From DASQHY01 sp035602605 (GTDB taxonomy: Bacteria > Acidobacteriota > Terriglobia > Acidiferrales > UBA7541): DNA of 21,566 bases. The notes beneath the pieces are model-generated. The model was given only the letters and a program-made list of their open reading frames with translations, had not been told where the DNA came from and made no database searches. Position 1 is the stretch's first letter; the number at the start of each line of letters is the position of its first letter. The stretch lies in assembly GCA_035602605.1 (NCBI GenBank), contig DATNLZ010000020.1, positions 1-21,566 of the forward strand, given 5' to 3'. The position numbers and the translations under genes are program-made. Below, in pieces: positions 15,217-21,566 of this stretch.

Positions 15217-15882
15217 CTACAGCTTCTGGCGCTGAAAGCGGCTGCCGGGCCGTGTAACCGCGCTGCCGGAACGGCATAGGGGACAATCATCGGCCTCATA
15301 GCTACCGACCTTAAGGTCCAGCAAGGCCTCGGCGCGAACCGGAAACTCAATTTGACCGCCGCTTCGGTCGATGAGCGCGCCAACGGCGATCACACGGCCG
15401 CCAGACTGTTCGATGACGCGCATGGTCTCAAACGTTGAGCCCCCCGTGGTCCACACATCTTCAACGACAAGCACATGCTCGCCCTGCTCAACTTGAAAAC
15501 CTCGCCGCAACACCAGCGTGCCGAGCGCGTCTCGCTCCACGAAAATCGCGCGTGTGCCGGCGTTCGCCACGATTCCAGCGGCTCCCGCGGAGCCTGCAGC
15601 GAATGAACTTCCGTCTGCACCTGAGCGTGCAGCGGAAAGTGCGCGAGCCACCTCTTGCCCCAGGATAATGCCACCGAGTGCCGGTGAAGCTACGCAATCT
15701 ACACGCAAGTCGTGAAATTCGGTAGCCAGCGCGCGCCCCAGCATTTCCGCATATCGAGGGTACTGCAGCACAAGGGCACACTGAACGTAGGTTCCGCTAT
15801 GCAGTCCAGAAGAAAGCTCAAAATGCCCTTGGCGAATGGCGCCGGCGGCCGAAAGTAGTCGCGAGATTTCCTCATGGCGCAT
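15217..15882 (-). CDS. pyrE: Orotate phosphoribosyltransferase with Gly/Ala-rich insertion
   Basis: Joins orotate to PRPP to make OMP in pyrimidine synthesis; cytoplasmic. It has 221 residues from the ATG at 15882. Family features: GHFELSSGLHSGTYVQ (about 19-34), SPALGGIILGQEVARAL (about 66-82), RAIFVERD (about 111-118), and the PRPP loop VVEDVWTTGGST (about 139-150). A C-terminal CPLC motif (Cys200, Cys203) followed by PGSR is frequent in this subtype. Residues about 83-109, Gly/Ala/Ser-rich, form an insertion where relatives pass directly from GQEVAR-A-L to RAIFVER. The frame opens as far as 15981, but the extra 33 residues are not family-like and would overlap the promoter at 15949-15977. 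A GGAG lies upstream of the chosen start. Confidence 0.94.
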   Translation of the reverse strand: MRHEEISRLLSAAGAIRQGHFELSSGLHSGTYVQCALVLQYPRYAEMLGRALATEFHDLRVDCVASPALGGIILGQEVARALSAARSGADGSSFAAGSAGAAGIVANAGTRAIFVERDALGTLVLRRGFQVEQGEHVLVVEDVWTTGGSTFETMRVIEQSGGRVIAVGALIDRSGGQIEFPVRAEALLDLKVGSYEADDCPLCRSGSAVTRPGSRFQRQKL

Positions 15883-15948
15883 TGATTTTCGATGGCTCCG
15901 CCAATTGCGCGATCGGCTCAACAATGCCACCGTGCAGAAGGCTGGCGT

Positions 15949-15977
15949 AGCGTAGCGGCGACCTCGTCCGTTGTCAA
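15949..15977 (-). promoter_or_regulatory. Putative pyrE promoter
   Basis: On the minus strand a perfect TTGACA (15977-15972) is followed, after 17 nt, by TACGCT (15954-15949), a weak -10. The predicted start near 15942 would give a leader of about 60 nt before the pyrE ATG and probably drives truA as well. Confidence 0.4.
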
Positions 15978-16150
15978 GCAAGCGGGCCCCTGCTAAACTC
16001 TCAAGCCCGCTGACCTAGCGCTTCGCCTAACGATAAGTTGCGACGTCGCGCGGCACGATTTTTTGAAACAAAACCGGCATAATAAACGTTCTAAAAGGTT
16101 GTAGCCTGCATTGCATGCAGTTTCGAGTAAATTGGGGGAGATAAAAAAAT

Positions 16151-18181
16151 ATGTCGCGAAGGCCTTTCCGCTGTCTCGCAGTTCTGACTTTGGGCGCGTC
16201 CCTTATCACCGCTCCTGTGGCCCCGGGGTTCGCCCAGGCTCAGGAGCCGGCCAAACCTCAGCCTGCTACGCCGCAGTCGCGCGACAGTTCTGCAGGTCCC
16301 CCACCGGCGTCGTTACACTTGAGCAGCCATGAGTTCGCGCGCGGGCCGCGCACGTTCCCGTTTATTTTCAATGCGTATCGGCCCGTCAACATCGAACGAA
16401 TGAGCTTCACCAATGGACCGCGCATTGAGCAACTGATTCACAATGGCAAACTCGAGCTGAGCTTACAGGACGCTATTGAACTGGGACTCGAGAACAATCT
16501 CGACATCACCGTACAGCGCTACAACCCGTGGATCGCAGATACTGACATCCTCAGAGCGAAGGGGGGGAGTGTGGGCCGTGGGTCGGTACCTAGCTCCACG
16601 TTTGCGGAAGGAAGTGTTCCCGTCCAGAATTTCGATCCAGCCATCATTTCCAATTTTCTTATTGACGATCGAAAAATCCCGGTGAACAACCCCTTTACTG
16701 CAGGCACCGGCGTTGCTTCTCTTTCGGCACTGACGATACATACTTCGCAATTTAATACGCAATACCAGCAGGGTTTCGTGACCGGCACGGGCTTGGGTGT
16801 AGGTTTCAACAATACGCGCAACTCGACGACCTCACCGGCCGCGATCTTCAACCCTTCGGTGCAGTCATCGCTTAGTCTTTCCTTTTCGCAGCAATTGCTC
16901 AATGGTTTTGGACCCTTCGTGAATACACGCTTCATTCGCATCGCCAAGATTAACCGTAAGATCGCCGACTTTACATTTTCACAGCAGGCTATCACCACAA
17001 TTAACCAGGTCGAAAATGATTATTGGGAGCTGGTGTTCGCGCGGGAAAACGTTAAAGTTAGGCAGGAAGCGGTCGCCGTCGCGGAAAAACTTTATTCTGA
17101 CAACAAGCGCCAAGTGGAAATCGGCACGATGGCTCCCATTGACGTTGTTCGAGCTGAGGCCGAAGTTGCCACCGGGCGCCAAAATCTGATTGTCGCGCAA
17201 ACCGTGCAGCTTCAGCAGCAGACTCTACTGCTGAGCGCCATCACCAAGAATCCTCTTGATCCGGCCGTGGCCAATGTCGAAATCGTTCCTACCGACGCTG
17301 CTGTTCAGCCTCCGCAGATGGATATCGCGCCATTGCCCGACGCGGTTCGCGAAGCTCTCGACCGGCGCCCGGACGTCCAAATTCAACTGCAGGACTTAAA
17401 GGCGCGCGATATCAATCTGCGGGTGACAAAGAATGCCTTGCTGCCTACCGCGACGCTGTTCGGTACCTATAACTCTCAAGGTTTAGCTGGAAACGCAAGG
17501 ATATTCGCCCCAACGGTTATTCCAGGAGCCGCTATTCTGGATCAGAATGGACAGCCCGTTACGGTAGTTACTCCTACAGGAACGACTCGTATTTTTCTTC
17601 CACCAACGGCCGGATCCAGGGTGAGCGGAGTCGCGACGGGCGGGATTAGTGATGCGTTGAGCAACGTTTTTCACAACCGTTTTCCGGACTACAGTGTGCA
17701 GCTGTCGTTGAATGTGCCGCTTCGCAACCGCGTGGCGCAGGCCGATAGCGCGCGTGCCCTGCTCGAGGAACGCCAATCGGAGGCGCGCCTGCACCAGCTC
17801 CAGAATAGTGTGGTGATCGATGTGCGTAATACGCAGATTGCCCTAGAGCAGGATCGAGCCCGCGTAGACGCGGCGATTAAAGCCCGTATCCTGCAAGAGC
17901 AGACGCTTGACGCAGAGCAGAAAAAATACCATCTCGGTGCGTCCACACCGTTTTTCGTGATTCAAGCGCAACGTGACTTGAGCAACGCTCGCAGCGCTGA
18001 ATTGCGCGCTCTAGTGGATCTCGTTAAAGCCAAGCTTGACTACGAGCGCGCCCTTGGCCGTACGCTGGACATCAACCACGTCAGCATTGCCAGCGCTGAA
18101 TCTCCGAACCCGCCCGCCCCAGAAACACTGATCCCGGGAACAATCGACGGTCAGGTCATTGGCACGCCTCAATCCTATTGA
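16151..18181 (+). CDS. TolC-family outer-membrane efflux protein (long form)
   Basis: Outer-membrane channel of type-I secretion or RND/ABC efflux systems. A signal peptide (about 1-30, cleavage after AQA) precedes the mature protein. The TolC helices are evident: LQDAIELGLENNLDI (about 104-118), the VENDYWELVFARENV and VRAEAEVATGRQNL helices of repeat 1, and RVAQADSARALLEERQSEARL (about 525-545) of repeat 2. At 676 residues it is well above the 430-500 common in the family. The extra length is an N-terminal extension, an FNNTRNSTTSP-type beta/loop segment (about 145-235), and a Pro/Thr/Gly-rich stretch (about 445-505) next to the second outer-membrane strand. GGGGGAG at 16134-16140 is its ribosome site. 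No inner-membrane pump or adaptor gene lies beside it. Confidence 0.92.
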   Translation: MSRRPFRCLAVLTLGASLITAPVAPGFAQAQEPAKPQPATPQSRDSSAGPPPASLHLSSHEFARGPRTFPFIFNAYRPVNIERMSFTNGPRIEQLIHNGKLELSLQDAIELGLENNLDITVQRYNPWIADTDILRAKGGSVGRGSVPSSTFAEGSVPVQNFDPAIISNFLIDDRKIPVNNPFTAGTGVASLSALTIHTSQFNTQYQQGFVTGTGLGVGFNNTRNSTTSPAAIFNPSVQSSLSLSFSQQLLNGFGPFVNTRFIRIAKINRKIADFTFSQQAITTINQVENDYWELVFARENVKVRQEAVAVAEKLYSDNKRQVEIGTMAPIDVVRAEAEVATGRQNLIVAQTVQLQQQTLLLSAITKNPLDPAVANVEIVPTDAAVQPPQMDIAPLPDAVREALDRRPDVQIQLQDLKARDINLRVTKNALLPTATLFGTYNSQGLAGNARIFAPTVIPGAAILDQNGQPVTVVTPTGTTRIFLPPTAGSRVSGVATGGISDALSNVFHNRFPDYSVQLSLNVPLRNRVAQADSARALLEERQSEARLHQLQNSVVIDVRNTQIALEQDRARVDAAIKARILQEQTLDAEQKKYHLGASTPFFVIQAQRDLSNARSAELRALVDLVKAKLDYERALGRTLDINHVSIASAESPNPPAPETLIPGTIDGQVIGTPQSY

Positions 18182-18273
18182 GAGAGTAAGCGGCAACGCT
18201 GCTGGATAAGGGAAAGTTGGAATTTACGTCGCGGCGATACTTGGACGTCTATTTAGAGACAGGTCAGGAGCAT

Positions 18274-18756
18274 TCACACTGGACATAAAGACACAAAGGA
18301 GGAAAAGACTCTACCGAGGGAAGGCCCAGATCCAGGCTCTTTTTTCTTGCTGGGTTCGCTCTGAAGGGTCGGACCAAAGAAGGTGCCGCCGCCTAGAAGA
18401 GTTTCGACGGCCGCGACAAGATCACGGCTTGCTTGCGATTTTTGAACATATCCGTGAGCTCCGACCGCTCGAAGGTCACTAACTAATCTCTCCGATTCGT
18501 GCATGGTAAAGATCAAAATGCGACACCGGAGACCCAGCTTGCTAATCTCCGCTGCAGCTTCAAGCCCGCTCATTCCCGGCATGGTGATATCCAATATAAT
18601 TACGTCGGGATCGGCGAGGAGCACGGATTCGATCGCGTGTTTACCGTCGCTTGCTTCGCCGCATATTTCCCATTGAGGGCGGGATCTCGCGAGGATAGAG
18701 CGGACCCCATGGCGTACAACTTCGTGATCGTCCACAATTAAAATCTTTGGACTCAT
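18274..18756 (-). CDS. Receiver-only response regulator (NarL-like, no DNA-binding domain)
   Basis: A 160-residue receiver protein. Phospho-acceptor pocket: Asp9-Asp10 (VDD), Asp56 (ILDITMPGMSG), Thr84 (FTMHE) and Lys106 (VQKS), all canonical, with the NarL-type spacing. After about residue 130 there is no LuxR-type HTH, only a low-complexity tail with a Lys/Glu/Pro/Ser-rich run and a hydrophobic end (RVFSSFVSLCPV). It could be a natural stand-alone receiver or a NarL protein truncated by a stop or frameshift. It lies 64 nt downstream of the histidine kinase on the same strand and is the likely partner. GGAGAG six nt upstream supports the ATG at 18756; a TTG at 18762 is less likely. Confidence 0.9.
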   Translation of the reverse strand: MSPKILIVDDHEVVRHGVRSILARSRPQWEICGEASDGKHAIESVLLADPDVIILDITMPGMSGLEAAAEISKLGLRCRILIFTMHESERLVSDLRAVGAHGYVQKSQASRDLVAAVETLLGGGTFFGPTLQSEPSKKKEPGSGPSLGRVFSSFVSLCPV

Positions 18757-18820
18757 TCCCAACTCTCCAATTGTGCCAGCCCTTCTGGAGACGATCGCCG
18801 AGCGTGGCGGCCCGGTGGCA

Positions 18821-20308
18821 CTAGGATGCCGAAATTCCGGAGGACACCGAGGTACCGGCTTCTGCGCTGATTTCTTCGCAGCGCACCGTCGCTCTTACAG
18901 TGGTTCCCTGTTCGTTCGAAAACAATTCCAGCTTACCGCCAAGCTGCCGCATGCGCTCGTTCATGCCCCGCAGTCCAACTCCAAGAGTACCCACGGCTTC
19001 TCGAGTCGATTCCATGATCGCCGGCGGAATTCCCGTACCTCGATCAGTCACTTCGACGGTGAGCGTGTCATCCTGCATCATGACGCGAACGTGCGCAGTC
19101 GTGCTTGCCGAATGCCGGTGAACGTTGGTTAGGCCTTCTTGCAGAACGCGGAAAATGGCGAGTTCCAAGTCCCGAGGCAGACGGCCAAAAACCGGGGTAA
19201 TTTCAAAGGTAGTTTGAATGCCGCTACGTTTCGCGAATCCATCAAGGTACCAGGGTATTGCGGTTTTCAGCCCCATTTCCTCGAGCATAGGAGGATAGAG
19301 AAGATAGGAAATGGTCCGGACTTCTCTAATCGATTGTTCGACCAATTCGAGGCAGGCAGTAAGCCCCTTACCGCTGGTGTCCCGCACTGCTTTCACTGGA
19401 GTATCGGCCTGCAGGGAATCCAAACCCATCTTCAATGCGGCGAGATATTGGCCTACGCTATCATGCAGTTCCCTGCCTAGCCGCCTGCGTTCCTCGTCTT
19501 GCATGCGCAGAAGGCGCCCGGAAAGTTCGCGTAGAGACTGTTCTGAACGCCGCAATTTCCGTTCAACGTCGATGCGCTCGGCCATTTCTTTCTCGAGCTG
19601 GTTTTTCGCATTGCGAACAGCTTCGAGCGACTGTTCCTTTTGCTGCAGGTGGGCAACGTTGCGAAGCCGATCAGCTTCCGTGTCCAGCGACGAGTAACCT
19701 TCACCGGGAATCACGGCCGAATGTTTTGCACAAATTTGTGAAAACGGATGACTGTGCTTATCGTCGAAGAAACTCCTGATCGGGTACGCGCATAGGAGAG
19801 TGAATACATGCTTTTCGGCTAAAAGATTCCACAGTTCTTCGAGCCGTATTGCCGCATCTATTTTCCCCTGCTCCCACAACAGGGCAACCATCTCACCGTA
19901 TGCAGCAACACGGCGAGTCTCGCCCTCAGTGAGCTCGGCGACGCTCATGATGAAGGGGCTGATTACCGCTTCAAACCTCGCCCAATCCGGCTCTCCTTCC
20001 ACCATGAACTTCTCCAAAGTCTCTGCCGCGTCTAACACCAGATAGCGTCCTTTTTTGATCGCTGCGGTGGTGTCCAACCCATTAGCCTTTAATCGTTGCG
20101 CGAGTCCTTCGCGGTGGGGCTTCGTGGCGATGACAATCGCGGCATCTCCAGCCCCTAAGGCAGTTCCGATGAAGCGACTCAATGCGTTCACAAGATACGC
20201 GTCATCTGTATAGAACTGTACACCATGTCCGGGCCTACTAGGGTCGAAGGTAGTGACGGGCGGCGCAGCGAAAAACGTGTCGTTAGCGGGAACTCTGCTA
20301 GTACTCAT
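18821..20308 (-). CDS. MEDS-domain sensor histidine kinase (HisKA_3 type)
   Basis: A 495-residue soluble sensor kinase. Residues about 26-190 match a MEDS/DcmR-type sensory domain (GVQFYTDDAYLV at the start, CAYP near 175), a RecA-like fold first linked to methanogen and methylotroph sensors. A coiled coil (about 215-265) leads into the HisKA_3 dimerisation helix with phospho-acceptor His282 in ELHDSVGQ. The C-terminal HATPase_c domain has the N-box EGLTNVHRHS and the G box TDRGTGIP followed by GVGLRGMNER. No transmembrane helices, so it reads an internal signal. It precedes the receiver gene in an apparent operon. AGGAGG just before the ATG at 20308 supports the start. Confidence 0.92.
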   Translation of the reverse strand: MSTSRVPANDTFFAAPPVTTFDPSRPGHGVQFYTDDAYLVNALSRFIGTALGAGDAAIVIATKPHREGLAQRLKANGLDTTAAIKKGRYLVLDAAETLEKFMVEGEPDWARFEAVISPFIMSVAELTEGETRRVAAYGEMVALLWEQGKIDAAIRLEELWNLLAEKHVFTLLCAYPIRSFFDDKHSHPFSQICAKHSAVIPGEGYSSLDTEADRLRNVAHLQQKEQSLEAVRNAKNQLEKEMAERIDVERKLRRSEQSLRELSGRLLRMQDEERRRLGRELHDSVGQYLAALKMGLDSLQADTPVKAVRDTSGKGLTACLELVEQSIREVRTISYLLYPPMLEEMGLKTAIPWYLDGFAKRSGIQTTFEITPVFGRLPRDLELAIFRVLQEGLTNVHRHSASTTAHVRVMMQDDTLTVEVTDRGTGIPPAIMESTREAVGTLGVGLRGMNERMRQLGGKLELFSNEQGTTVRATVRCEEISAEAGTSVSSGISAS

Positions 20309-20618
20309 CGGCCCTCCTGCATCGGTGCCTTCACGCAGGCATGAAATTAGTGCGCTCTTAACAACCTACCTCACGCCGCCGTATAGGCAATACATTGATT
20401 CCTGTATGGGCCTCTAGACTAGACTAGGGTAGTCAGCGACTAAACATGGGTTTTTTCAGATCCTTCCCGTGAAAAGGGGTGCGACCCCTGACAATGCACA
20501 GCCGGCTCATAACTCATAAGAAATTGCGGGCGGTGTCAAAATGAAACAGTAAACTTCGCCACGGTACAATCAAAATTATGGTTAGTCTGTGCACCCAGGC
20601 GTCTCCGAAGCTAATCGT
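20309..20618. other. Divergent intergenic region between kinase and PilZ genes
   Basis: This 310-nt stretch has no credible gene. It contains a dyad ATACA-N8-TGTAT (20390-20407), a short tandem repeat of CTAGA (20414-20427), a perfect six-bp hairpin AGGGGT-GCG-ACCCCT (20475-20489), and a TACAAT box (20565-20570) that may be the -10 of the PilZ gene without a convincing -35. The dyad and tandem repeat are placed to act on the minus-strand kinase promoter. Confidence 0.5.
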
Positions 20619-21326
20619 ATGAGCGCTGCAACCCCCCTTGTTTTTCTCCTCGTGTCAAATAATTTTAAGACCCTTACGGCCGTGACCGAAGGTCTAAAAG
20701 AATTTGGGGCAAGTTTTGGGTTCGTTCCCACGAGCGATTCGGCGCAACGCTACATCGAGCGCCACAAGCTCGACGGGATCTTTGTGGATTTAGAAATTCC
20801 TGGCGCCTTAGACTTAATACAGTCGATACGCCAGGGGAGTTCGAATCGCTTAACGGTGATTTTTGCGTGCCTTGGCGACGACAAAGAATCGGCAGCGACC
20901 CTGGTGCCAGGGGCCAACTTTTTCCTTGCAAAACCGCTTACCGCGAGCAGCGTCGTGTCACATGCCACCGCTGCGCAAGAGATGATGACTCGCGAGCGAC
21001 GCCGCTACTTTCGTCATCCCCTCAATCTTTCTGTTGCGCTGAAATCCGATGGAGGCGAACAGTGGGCGCGTATGACCAACCTAGGAGAGGGTGGTATGGC
21101 CATTCACGTCGTGAAACGGTTGACATACTCTGCGCTTGTTGAATTCGCATTCGAGTTGCCGCTCGGACAACCCATTAGCGGCAAAGGCATGGTTGCCTGG
21201 GCAAAGAGTGATGGATTGATCGGAATCAAATTCCAGTTTCTGCGCGACAACGGCCAGGACGCCCTGCAAGATTGGCTCGCGAATCGCCAGCGAATTTCTT
21301 GTAACCCGATTGCGCTAACCAGGTAA
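20619..21326 (+). CDS. Degenerate receiver plus PilZ-domain protein
   Basis: A 235-residue soluble protein. Residues about 1-118 have a receiver-like fold: FLLVSNN at the start, Asp57 in IFVDLEIP at the phosphorylation position, and Lys105 in LAKPL. The N-terminal acidic pair is replaced by Asn-Asn, so phosphorylation is doubtful. Residues about 125-225 form a PilZ domain: the RxxxR motif is RRYFR (128-132), and the second motif reads NLGEGG (154-159), with Gly in place of the usual Ser of (D/N)xSxxG. PilZ proteins bind c-di-GMP and change motility, secretion or polysaccharide output; these changes make binding uncertain. The frame opens at a GTG (20589), but the ATG at 20619 fits the domain edge. 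Divergent from the kinase-receiver operon. Confidence 0.85.
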   Translation: MSAATPLVFLLVSNNFKTLTAVTEGLKEFGASFGFVPTSDSAQRYIERHKLDGIFVDLEIPGALDLIQSIRQGSSNRLTVIFACLGDDKESAATLVPGANFFLAKPLTASSVVSHATAAQEMMTRERRRYFRHPLNLSVALKSDGGEQWARMTNLGEGGMAIHVVKRLTYSALVEFAFELPLGQPISGKGMVAWAKSDGLIGIKFQFLRDNGQDALQDWLANRQRISCNPIALTR

Positions 21327-21426
21327 GTATTCCTTATGGTCGGCCTGCACCTGGATCTCCGATAAACTCTGATTGATTTTAGTAGCTCTGTGCGAAATGA
21401 GATTCGTTTTAACTACTGCGCGCAGC

Positions 21427-21566
21427 TAGTGTCCTGTCCGTTATAAGTATTGACAATAAACGCGAGTTATGATGCGATAGCCATGTGTTTACGCCAGCGC
21501 CCGCGCTCACCCTGACTCCGTCTCAGAAGCACGTGCTGGAATCGTTGGCCCGCGCCGGCCGCACCC
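21427..21566 (+). mobile_element. Left end of an IS630-like insertion sequence (partial)
   Basis: A TA dinucleotide (21427-21428), the preferred IS630 target, precedes GTGTCCTGTCCG, followed by an AT-rich stretch with TTGACA (21450-21455) and a transposase-like reading frame from 21485 to the window edge. The boundary, inverted repeats and length cannot be verified because the right end is outside. The first base of the element is estimated. Confidence 0.5.
21485..21566 (+). CDS. IS630-family transposase, N-terminal fragment cut by window edge
   Basis: Only 27 codons are visible, in an open frame that runs off the window. The peptide from the GTG contains LTLTPSQKHVLESLAR, which resembles the first helix of IS630-type transposases (LTLSxEERxxLExLxR, the start of their HTH region). 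An ATG two bases earlier (21483) is in another frame and stops within 36 nt. TTGACA at 21450-21455 with TGCGAT 17 nt on is a possible promoter. Whether the element is intact cannot be judged. Confidence 0.6.
   Translation, partial: MFTPAPALTLTPSQKHVLESLARAGRT

Overview
The window is about 21.6 kb of moderately GC-rich chromosomal DNA. It carries mostly housekeeping and biosynthetic genes, with envelope and signalling genes in between. I infer a member of the Acidobacteriota, or a close soil or sediment relative. The reasons are the gene mix: a very long TolC-family protein, a MEDS-domain histidine kinase, a receiver-PilZ protein, a two-subunit isopropylmalate dehydratase with a separate LeuA-like synthase, and a short Ala/Pro-rich zinc-ribbon protein of a type I associate with that phylum. 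This is inference from composition and domain architecture; there is no rRNA gene or other definitive marker.

Layout. (1) 75-1646 (-): an HtrA/DegP-type membrane-anchored serine protease. (2) 1647-2180: a 534-nt gene-free stretch (from the chosen protease start) with a strong promoter, a structured transcript of about 140 nt and an intrinsic terminator. It is either an sRNA or an attenuated thrC leader. (3) 2181-4221 (+): threonine synthase, a one-nt-spaced ubiquitin-like sulfur-carrier protein ending in Gly-Gly-Ala-Cys, and a small DUF3291-like protein. (4) 4306-5662 (-): a YkvA/DUF1232 membrane protein and an SPFH/slipin protein. (5) 6005-8120 (+): leuC-leuD behind a promoter only 18 nt from the start codon. 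(6) 8193-15882 (-): a run of seven co-directional genes: pyrE, truA, a zinc-ribbon hypothetical, a LeuA-like synthase, then M20 peptidase, amidohydrolase and EamA transporter. The last three are tightly packed and probably one operon. (7) 16151-18181 (+): a TolC-family outer-membrane protein. (8) 18274-20308 (-): a MEDS-HisKA_3 histidine kinase followed by a receiver-only response regulator. (9) 20619-21326 (+): a degenerate-receiver/PilZ protein. (10) From about 21427: the left end of an IS630-like element with the start of its transposase, cut off by the window edge.

Themes. Branched-chain and threonine biosynthesis (leuC, leuD, a LeuA-like enzyme, thrC) are scattered on both strands rather than in one operon. 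The thrC / ubiquitin-like pair could mean sulfur transfer from a protein thiocarboxylate to an activated amino-acid intermediate. The kinase, lone receiver and PilZ protein suggest a small signalling locus that may feed c-di-GMP-linked outputs, although both the receiver and PilZ motifs of the last protein are altered. The best leads for undescribed biology are the structured RNA upstream of thrC, the GGAC-tailed ubiquitin-like protein beside threonine synthase, a Gly/Ala-rich insertion in PyrE, and the His-Gly-His-Cys-Asp active-site variant of the LeuA-like enzyme.
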